Assembly (NCBI GenBank): GCA_021831685.1
Contig: JAKBMG010000159.1
Span: 1-61,659, forward strand
Reading direction: 5' to 3'
Length of the DNA stretch: 61,659 bases
Origin: Bacteroidota bacterium
Lineage (GTDB): Bacteria > Bacteroidota > Ignavibacteria > Ignavibacteriales > Ignavibacteriaceae
The position numbers and the translations under genes are program-made. Under the pieces are notes generated by a model. That model made no database searches, was not told the DNA's origin, and saw only the letters and a list, made by a program, of their open reading frames with translations. Of this stretch, positions 55,701 through 61,659 are shown in pieces. Position 1 is the stretch's first letter, and each line of letters opens with the position of its first letter.

Positions 55701-56869
55701 TTAATGATATTACCGATGAGAAGATGATTCAAGTTCAACTCGATGAATATAAAAAACATCTTGAATCTTTAGTTAAAGAAAGAACTGCGGAGCTTGAAGC
55801 ATCAACAGAAAGATTCCGTCATTTGTCTGAAAATTCTAAAGACTCAATATTTAGAATTGACAGTAAATTCGTTATGCATTATATGAATAAATCAATGAAG
55901 GAAAGGTGGGAAATAAAAGAAGAAGAGAATTTATTAGATGTACTAGCCCAAAATAAAGTGCCTAAGAGCTTAATTAATTCAATTTCAAGCGCTCTTGAAA
56001 AGACATTTGAGACAAAAACCATTGTAAGGGAACAGATTTTTCATGTGAATAAATTCTGGATGGATTGGGTGTTCATTCCGGAAATCAGCGCATTCAATGA
56101 AGTGAAAAGTATACTTGGCTTCGGTAGAGACATAACCGAGATAAAATTGCTACAAGAAAAAATACAGTCAGCATTTGAAAAGGAAAAAGAACTAAACCAA
56201 CTAAAAACTAATTTTATTTCTTTTGCTTCACATGAATTTAGAACACCACTTACAAAAATTCAAACATCTGCTGAGTTACTCAGACTTTTCGGAAGGAAAT
56301 GGGATGAAGGAAAATACAACAATCATTTCAACCAAATCGAAACTTCAATAGACGAAATTACTCACATGCTCGACCAGGTGCTAACAATTAGCAGAGTAGA
56401 AAGAGGGAAGTATGCTTTTGAACCTGCAAAAGCGAATATAAGATTTTTGATTGATGAGGTAATAGCCGGTATAAATCTGCTTCCATATTTCAACCATATA
56501 ATTTCAGTCAATTATGCAATTGAAAGAGCAGAATTTAACATTGATACAAAATTAGTAAAAAGCATTCTACAGAATCTAATATCCAATGCTGTAAAATATT
56601 CAGCTGCAGCAACCAGAATTGAAGTATATGTGATTCAAGAAGAAAATTCTCTTCGATTTGAATTATTAGACCATGGCATAGGTATTCCCGAAAGTGAAAT
56701 TGAAAAAATATTTGAGCCGTTTCATAGAGCGTCTAATATTGGTGCAGTAGAAGGTACGGGCTTGGGCCTGGCTATAGTGAAACTGATGGTCGAATTGCAC
56801 CGCGGTACAATATCAGTCCAAAGCAAAATTAATGAGGGCACAAAGTTTATGGTAATAATAAAAACCTAA
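52799..56869 (+). CDS. large multi-PAS sensor histidine kinase
   Basis: The 1356-residue protein has an N-terminal helix (about 12-32), a periplasmic sensor part (about 33-300), and a second helix (about 302-324). About six PAS domains follow in the cytosol. Two of these, near 345-465 and 605-720, are close duplicates (GLANHTILISKDGKE..IADSAAPIRN and GLANHTALISKDGKE..IADSAAPIRN). A coiled coil leads to a PAS and the H-box ASHEFRTPLTKIQ (His1145), then an ATPase domain (NLISNAVKYS, GTGLGLAI). No receiver is fused; the response regulators at 57062 and 57989 follow on the same strand and are likely partners. Confidence 0.88.
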   Translation: MGNKSYTILTKKIHVFALAGVIIFLLILGGYFFYLHEANIERDDAFNELKAVAQLKIDQISSWNKERLLDVKALANDHHFVKSVENYLHKRNASNKQIIVDQLSLVAVKNIYENELLFSANGDLLFSHNPLTGLVDTITPRLVKEAINNRGIFSSDLYYYSAENEILDDFIAPIINLKKQTIAVIILRIRPKDYLYPLLNFWPLPGNSPENIIVERNGSKVRFLSELKQIKNAIVNFNLPLTDKISPAAQAALGYRGFLEGKDYYGINILAYVSPVPGTNWSLISSEHTSEAYSRLHSKVGAIILFTVLMILLFATGIIWIYHYRQKNIYRELFIKEKELREYHEEFRTILYSIGDGVLTTDTSGNIKQMNSVAEELTGFNEKVALGKPLDDIFNIISERTRNKVENPVHKVLRDGVITGLANHTILISKDGKEIPIADSAAPIRNEQGEIEGVVLVFRDKTVEYHQEKVLRESEARLNESQRVAALGHYIFDIKKGNWTNSENLDAVFGINSSYNKNIEGWLNIIDTSQRNEMLFFLTENILKQKQIFDKEYKIIRQNDGETRWVHGLGNLEFDLQGNPIKMFGVIQDITEIKLLNEELKESEELFRTTLYGIGDGIISSDNHGNIIQMNPVAEALTGWKLADAKGLPVGKVFNIINAETRSPVANPTGRVLETGSVVGLANHTALISKDGKEYQIADSAAPIRNHEGKIIGAIMVFSDITEQYAAREALRKSEEKFRKAFMTSPDAININRLEDGMYISINKVFTQIMGYTEDEVIGKTSVDLNIWVKAEDRQEFLDRLKKNGVLENYETHFRSKSGEIKDGLLSASLLEVEGVPHIINITIDITVRKKLEKILAESEERFRSIFHENKAVMILIDIENDSKIVDANEAACKYYGYTKEYLLQNIHAYHLSIDSVDKIKQRMGEYLSGEQNYLTSKHILSNGKVRDVDIYISVISTLGKKYVFSIINDITDEKMIQVQLDEYKKHLESLVKERTAELEASTERFRHLSENSKDSIFRIDSKFVMHYMNKSMKERWEIKEEENLLDVLAQNKVPKSLINSISSALEKTFETKTIVREQIFHVNKFWMDWVFIPEISAFNEVKSILGFGRDITEIKLLQEKIQSAFEKEKELNQLKTNFISFASHEFRTPLTKIQTSAELLRLFGRKWDEGKYNNHFNQIETSIDEITHMLDQVLTISRVERGKYAFEPAKANIRFLIDEVIAGINLLPYFNHIISVNYAIERAEFNIDTKLVKSILQNLISNAVKYSAAATRIEVYVIQEENSLRFELLDHGIGIPESEIEKIFEPFHRASNIGAVEGTGLGLAIVKLMVELHRGTISVQSKINEGTKFMVIIKT

Positions 56870-57061
56870 AATTAAGAAAACATTTGAGATTTTACCTTAC
56901 GTAGAAACATCTATTAGGAAGAGAATAGTGGTCGAATAATGGCATAGTGAAGTAAAGGGAAATGTACCGTTTAATTCTACTAATAAGTTATTCCATAGAC
57001 TGTTTATACATAATATGAATAGGGAAACAATACTTATTTTCAAGAATAGAATATCATCTTA

Positions 57062-57817
57062 ATGCAAAGACAAAATAAAATACTCGTGGTAGAGGATGAT
57101 CCAATATTATCCTCAAACCTAAATGAGCTCCTGACCTCCTTTGGCTATTCTGTTTCTTTATCATGCAATGGCATTGAAGGATTAAAATTTCTAAAGTCCG
57201 GTCTTCCGGATCTAATTATCTGCGATGTAATGATGAATGGAATGGATGGTTTTTCTTTTTTTGAGGAAGTAAAACAGGTTTACACTTATTCCGTGCCTTT
57301 TATCTTTCTAACTGCCAGAAGCGATTTAGATAGCCTTCGCTACGGAATGAATTTGGGCGCTGATGATTATATCTTCAAACCTTATAAAGCCGGCGAACTG
57401 CTAAAAGTAATTGAAACAAGGTTAAAAAAACACAATATAACTTCAATCGTTAAGGATATCGAAAGTACTGCTAAGCTTAAATATTCTGATATAATATTTG
57501 TGGATGATTCCAGAAAAAGCATTCCGTTGAATGTATGTGAGATTAAATTTATTTCTTCAAATGGCGATTATTCAATAGTTAATTCATCTAAAATTAAAAA
57601 TTTAATTATTAAACAAACTCTAAAAGAATGGGAAGAAATACTTCCGGTTAGTCAGTTCATAAGGATACATAGATCAACAATAGTGAACATTGAATTCATC
57701 GATAAAATTGAAAAAGGTTTTAACAGGGAATTATTGATTAAGGTAAAAGATTACGATAAAAATCTTGTAGCAAGTATTCGCTATTCCGCCAAACTAAAAG
57801 AAAAATTATTTAAGTAA
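57062..57817 (+). CDS. LytTR-family response regulator
   Basis: The 251-residue protein has a receiver domain with Asp55 (LIICDVMMNGMDG) and Lys in FKPYK. The C-terminal LytTR DNA-binding domain (ICEIKFISSNGDYSIV...QTLKEWEEILPVSQFIRIHRSTIVNIEFIDKIEKGFNRELLIKV-like) is recognisable from IKFISSNGDYS and FIRIHRSTIVN. LytTR regulators bind direct repeats upstream of target genes. It lies 192 bp after the large kinase and is its probable output. Confidence 0.9.
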   Translation: MQRQNKILVVEDDPILSSNLNELLTSFGYSVSLSCNGIEGLKFLKSGLPDLIICDVMMNGMDGFSFFEEVKQVYTYSVPFIFLTARSDLDSLRYGMNLGADDYIFKPYKAGELLKVIETRLKKHNITSIVKDIESTAKLKYSDIIFVDDSRKSIPLNVCEIKFISSNGDYSIVNSSKIKNLIIKQTLKEWEEILPVSQFIRIHRSTIVNIEFIDKIEKGFNRELLIKVKDYDKNLVASIRYSAKLKEKLFK

Positions 57818-57988
57818 TTCAGCTTGATTAAAATAGTTCTTAAGAATCCTAAGTTCTGGTACCTAAATCCTCTATTGTAACGCTCACCCTCAATATTGCG
57901 ACGCTTATCGAATAAAATTATCATTTTACAGAAACTATCCGAATATAAACCAGAAAGATTTTTTCTTTCTGCTATAAAGGATTAAAAA

Positions 57989-59062
57989 ATGAAGAAAATA
58001 TTATTTGTAGAAGACGACAGCACCATTAGATCGAACATTAAAGAAATTCTTGACATAGCTGGGTATGATTGTATCCTAGCCGGAGATGGGTTTGAAGCAT
58101 TAGAAAAAGCAAGAAAGAATTTACCTGATCTCGTCATCTCGGATATTATGATGCCTGAAATGGACGGTTATGAATTTTTCCGCAATTTTAATGACCAATA
58201 CTCCGATTATGGTGTCCCATTTATTTTCCTATCTGCTAAAACAGAGCAAGATGAAATTAGAAAAGGAATGAATCTTGGTGTAGATGACTACTTAACCAAG
58301 CCATTTAGAATAAAAGATTTGGTCAACGCCATAGAAGTGCGTTTTACTAAAAGTGAAAAACAGAAAAGACAATTAGAGAAATTTACTTCAGAAATTGTCC
58401 ATCAATATATACCCCATGAATTAAGATCTCCGCTAGTAGCTATCCTCGGGATCTCAGAAATTATACGGGATGATTACGGGCAACTCTCCGGAAGTGATAT
58501 TATTCAATTTGCAGAAAAAATATATAAAGCTGGGGAAAGGCTTCACGAAAGAATAGAAAAATTTTTATCTCTTATTGAATTAGACCAGGTTCAAATGAGA
58601 AATATTTTGGACTCATTTGTAAACTCAACCGAATTAACAAAAATACAGGATATAGTATTAGACTTTATTTCTAAAAGCTGTCGTATAATTGATTTACCTG
58701 TTTTACCTCAACAAAGGATCAAAATAAATTTTCACTTCCTTAGTGTTCTTCTTAATGAGCTTCTTGAAAACGCGGATAAATTTAGCCCTAAAGATTCTGA
58801 AATTAAAATTATTTTTTCTGTTACCGAACATCAATTTCAACTGAATATCATAAATCCTTCGGAAGAAAATATTATTTCAATCAATGATTATCAGATAATA
58901 GACTTTTTCCAAATTGATAAAGAAACAAAACAACAACCAGGTAATGGAATCGGACTGGCTATTGTTAAACGTATTTCTAAACTCTATAAACTTGACTTTA
59001 AAATAAGCAAAAATGAAAATGATGAAGTGGTGTCAACAATGATATTTCCTTTAATAAAATAA
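57989..59062 (+). CDS. receiver domain fused to a histidine kinase (hybrid, REC first)
   Basis: The 357-residue protein has a receiver domain with Asp52 ([13 protein letters not shown]) and Lys in TKPFR. A kinase with H-box [14 protein letters not shown] (His143) and ATPase domain ([21 protein letters not shown]) follows. The receiver comes before the kinase, so an upstream kinase may phosphorylate it. There is no membrane segment. It sits 171 bp after the LytTR regulator and 28 bp before the chemoreceptor gene, suggesting one transcription unit with the latter. Confidence 0.85.
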   Translation: MKKILFVEDDSTIRSNIKEILDIAGYDCILAGDGFEALEKARKNLPDLVISDIMMPEMDGYEFFRNFNDQYSDYGVPFIFLSAKTEQDEIRKGMNLGVDDYLTKPFRIKDLVNAIEVRFTKSEKQKRQLEKFTSEIVHQYIPHELRSPLVAILGISEIIRDDYGQLSGSDIIQFAEKIYKAGERLHERIEKFLSLIELDQVQMRNILDSFVNSTELTKIQDIVLDFISKSCRIIDLPVLPQQRIKINFHFLSVLLNELLENADKFSPKDSEIKIIFSVTEHQFQLNIINPSEENIISINDYQIIDFFQIDKETKQQPGNGIGLAIVKRISKLYKLDFKISKNENDEVVSTMIFPLIK

Positions 59063-59090
59063 TTCTATAATAAATTTAAGAGGTGTTCTT

Positions 59091-61172
59091 ATGAATTGGT
59101 TTACTAATCTAAAAATCAGCGTCAAACTTGCCATTGGCTTTGGAGTAAGTTTGCTAGCGATTATTATTGCCATTTTTGTTTCCGACTCCAATAGCTCAAA
59201 CATAGATCAAATGATAAATAACATAAATAATGTCCAATTTCCTAAAACCGTTTGGGCAAATAATGTAGTTAATATGATCAATGAAGAAAGCAAAGCCTTA
59301 AGGGATATGGTTTTAATCAACGATCAGCAGGCGCTTGAAGAATTAATGACGAAATATCAAACATATGTCGATAGTGCAAATGAAAATTATGATTCTCTTA
59401 GTAGAGCTGTCGTGTCTCCGGAAGGGAAGGCGTTATTAACAAAAGTAATAAGCAAAAGAGATAAATATAAAAAAGAAGCTCAATCAGTATTGGATCTAAT
59501 CAAATCCGGAAATAAAGACTCTGCTTTAGCAGTTTTGTATGGAGGATTTAGAACTGCGGAACATGAATATTTAAGCGACATAAATGATTTAATAATTTTA
59601 CAATCAAAGCGAGTAAAAGATGAGGCTAATATTGCTGATCAATCTTCAAGTAATGCTAAAATAACATTATTTGTGGTCGGTGGCCTTGCATTTCTATTGA
59701 TTTTAATTCTTGGTCTATTAATTTCAAGCAGAATAGTACAACCGCTGAAAATTGTTGCTGATAGATTAGTGCAACTTCAAAGTCACCTAATAACAAACTT
59801 AGGAGAAGGTTTACTTGCATTGTCTAAAGGCGATCTAAGCGCAAAAGTCGAAAAAGATATTAAGCAACTTAATTTCATCAGAACAGATGAAATTGGCTTA
59901 TTAGCAATTACTGTAGATAAAGTTATTGCACAATCTCAAGGTAGTGTCGATGCTTATGAAATTGTTCGTGCTAAAATTAACCAGCTTAGTAATGAAACAT
60001 TAAGGCTAATAGATACCTCTAAAGAAGGGAAACTCGATAACAGAGGAGACTTGACAAAATTTGAAGGTTTCTATAAAAATTTGCTTTATGGATTCAACTC
60101 TGTACTTGACGCTATTATTATGCCAATAAAGGAAGGCGCCCGTGTTTTGGAAATTTTTGCGAATGGAGATTTTACTCATAGAGTTACTGCTGAGTATAAA
60201 GGCGACCACCAATTAATTACGAATAGTATAAATAAACTTGGAGACTCAGTAGGTTCGGTACTTGCAGAAGTTTCCGAAGCAGTTTCAGCCACAGCAAGTG
60301 CATCGACACAAATTTCGTCAAGCTCAGAGGAAATGGCTGCCGGTTCTCAGGAACAAAGCTCTCAAGCTCAGGAAGTTGCTGCAGCTGTAGAGCAAATGAC
60401 AAAAACAATTCTTGAAACTACTAAGAACGCAGGCAGCACGGCTAATGAAGCAAAGAATGCAGGTAAGATAGCAAAGGACGGTGGAAAGGTTATCTCCGAA
60501 ACTATCGATGGCATGAATAGAATTGCAATAGTTGTAACAAAAGCTGCTGACACAGTTCAAGAATTAGGCAAAAGTAGTGATCAGATTGGAGAAATTGTCC
60601 AGGTTATTGATGATATAGCAGATCAGACTAATTTACTAGCATTGAATGCGGCCATTGAAGCTGCTCGTGCTGGAGAACAAGGACGGGGATTTGCAGTTGT
60701 CGCTGATGAAGTTCGTAAGCTAGCTGAACGTACTACAAAAGCAACAAAAGAAATCGCTAATATGATTAAAAGAATTCAAAAAGATACAAATGGTGCAGTC
60801 GAGTCAATACAGCAAGGTACAGCAGAAGTGCAAAAGGGAAAAGACCTCGCAGCTAAAGCAGGTGAATCTCTGGAACAAATTATCTCTGGTTCTGCAGTAG
60901 TCGTAGATAGTGCAATGCAAGTAGCTGCCGCAAGCGAGGAGCAATCCGCATCTGCTGAGCAAATTAGCAAAAATATAGAAGCTATTAGCAGTGTAACTCA
61001 GCAATCAGCTGCGGGCACCCAGCAAATAGCACGGGCAGCAGAGGATTTAAATAGACTCACTGATAATTTGCAGAATCTTGTTTCAAAATTCAAAATTGAT
61101 GTTAATGAAAGAAGAAACGACAGATCATCACTTGCTGTCAGGTCAAATGGTCATATAGTACATGCTAATTAA
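59091..61172 (+). CDS. methyl-accepting chemotaxis protein
   Basis: The 693-residue protein has an N-terminal helix (about 8-30), a four-helix-bundle ligand domain, a second helix (about 192-213), and a HAMP domain. A further cytosolic region and the signalling domain follow, with the highly conserved tip [38 protein letters not shown]. It should cluster with CheA/CheW and control motility or another output. AAGAGG precedes the ATG. cheW follows 12 bp after the stop, so they are translated together. Confidence 0.92.
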   Translation: MNWFTNLKISVKLAIGFGVSLLAIIIAIFVSDSNSSNIDQMINNINNVQFPKTVWANNVVNMINEESKALRDMVLINDQQALEELMTKYQTYVDSANENYDSLSRAVVSPEGKALLTKVISKRDKYKKEAQSVLDLIKSGNKDSALAVLYGGFRTAEHEYLSDINDLIILQSKRVKDEANIADQSSSNAKITLFVVGGLAFLLILILGLLISSRIVQPLKIVADRLVQLQSHLITNLGEGLLALSKGDLSAKVEKDIKQLNFIRTDEIGLLAITVDKVIAQSQGSVDAYEIVRAKINQLSNETLRLIDTSKEGKLDNRGDLTKFEGFYKNLLYGFNSVLDAIIMPIKEGARVLEIFANGDFTHRVTAEYKGDHQLITNSINKLGDSVGSVLAEVSEAVSATASASTQISSSSEEMAAGSQEQSSQAQEVAAAVEQMTKTILETTKNAGSTANEAKNAGKIAKDGGKVISETIDGMNRIAIVVTKAADTVQELGKSSDQIGEIVQVIDDIADQTNLLALNAAIEAARAGEQGRGFAVVADEVRKLAERTTKATKEIANMIKRIQKDTNGAVESIQQGTAEVQKGKDLAAKAGESLEQIISGSAVVVDSAMQVAAASEEQSASAEQISKNIEAISSVTQQSAAGTQQIARAAEDLNRLTDNLQNLVSKFKIDVNERRNDRSSLAVRSNGHIVHAN

Positions 61173-61184
61173 GAAAGGTAAAAA

Positions 61185-61552
61185 ATGCAAACTGATGTTC
61201 AAGAAATTGTGAAACATGAAGTAGATAACGAATTGCTTCAGCTCGTTACTTTTAAGTTAGATGTGGAAGAATTCGGAATCGATATTTTGCGTGTTCAGGA
61301 AATCATTAGAATTATGAGTATAACCAAAGTACCAAACTCACCGGAGTTTATAGAAGGAGTCATCAACTTAAGAGGTAGAGTAATTCCAGTTATTAATTTA
61401 AGGAAAAGGTTATTGCTACCTACTATAGAGAAAGACAACAAAACTAGAGTAATCGTAGTAGAACTAAGTGGTAAAACAGTAGGGTTTATAGTTGATGAAG
61501 TCAACGAAGTATTGCGTATTCCAAAAAGCATAACCGAGCCGCCGCCGGAGAT
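61185..61552 (+). CDS. cheW: CheW adaptor protein, cut by the sequence junction
   Basis: An AAGGTAAAAA leader precedes the ATG at 61185. The protein shows the CheW core: [89 protein letters not shown]. It couples chemoreceptors to CheA. After about residue 122 the frame enters the high-GC tail and stops resembling CheW ([15 protein letters not shown]). The true C-terminal part is missing from this sequence. Confidence 0.88.
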
Positions 61553-61657
61553 GAGGCACAGCACCAGGTCGTCGGGCGTGAGGCCCTGGGCCAGTTGCAG
61601 GATGCGCTGTGCCGCGGCCAGGCCCGCGGCGTCGGGGACCGGGTGCGCCGCCTCGAC
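61536..61657 (-). CDS. fragment of a glycerate 2-kinase from high-GC DNA (probable chimera)
   Basis: Read on the minus strand the tail encodes [12 protein letters not shown]...[27 protein letters not shown]. This is the conserved HPVPD...SGGGS region of the MOFRL/GckA-type glycerate 2-kinases. Codon third positions are almost all G or C, unlike the rest of the window. Both ends are missing: one leaves the window, the other stops at the junction inside cheW. It does not belong to the same genome as its neighbour in this order. Confidence 0.75.
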
Positions 61658-61659
61658 GA

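Noticed and set aside
1-61659. Ribosomal RNA genes and CRISPR arrays
   Set aside because: Looked for conserved rRNA segments and regularly spaced short repeats; saw none.

Overview
The window looks like a low-GC genome of the Ignavibacteria / Chlorobi-Bacteroidetes lineage. The main reasons are a type IX secretion C-terminal sorting domain (ending NYPNPFNPSTTIKFGLP-like), delta-60 repeats, Bacteroidetes-style multi-PAS sensor kinases, and AT-rich intergenic DNA full of long palindromic repeats. The last ~110 bases switch abruptly to very high GC and encode, antisense, a piece of a glycerate 2-kinase. This is most likely a chimeric assembly join inside cheW.

Layout. 1-5.3 kb: a transposase tail, a proton-pumping P-type ATPase, a HEAT-repeat protein and an AbiEi/AbiEii toxin-antitoxin pair with a dyad upstream. 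5.5-12.8 kb: accessory DNA holding a group II intron that sits inside a palindromic repeat, four small phage-lysis-like genes (holin-like, GH108 endolysin, a two-TM spanin-like protein, a membrane/coiled-coil protein) separated by long hairpin repeats, and a frameshifted AlbA/Schlafen-type gene between two copies of the holin-like gene. 12.9-18.4 kb: a compact radical-SAM RiPP cluster, all on the minus strand: Cys-rich precursor, SPASM maturase, small membrane protein, ABC exporter, HlyD-type adaptor. 19.2-24.2 kb: a membrane MutS-like ATPase, a LuxR-type regulator, a TPR protein and an unknown. 24.4-29.9 kb: an integrative element (excisionase, tyrosine integrase, prim-pol/SF3 helicase, iteron-like repeats). 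30.0-30.2 kb: a candidate structured RNA. 30.6-33.7 kb: a mercury-resistance operon (merR-merTP-merP-merA) with a classic 19-bp-spacer MerR promoter. 33.9-35.1 kb: a second integrase ending at a tRNA(CAT) 3' fragment, which is an island boundary.

35.4-45.1 kb is a mixed region: a broken 7TM-DISM sensor kinase with its response regulator, a broken secreted T9SS protein, a sugar transferase, gene remnants, a membrane glycosyltransferase, an outer-membrane barrel and a pterin dehydratase. 45.4-61.6 kb is dominated by signalling: a heme-motif (CXXCH) sensor kinase whose acceptor His is Gln, a PAS/REC hybrid kinase, a cytochrome c, a 1356-residue multi-PAS kinase, a REC-LytTR regulator, a REC-kinase, a chemoreceptor and cheW.

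The most promising undescribed system is the RiPP cluster at 12.96-18.41 kb. Its precursor, maturase, possible immunity protein and exporter are contiguous, and the core CFPAIICLMCLISCACT resembles no family I can name with confidence.
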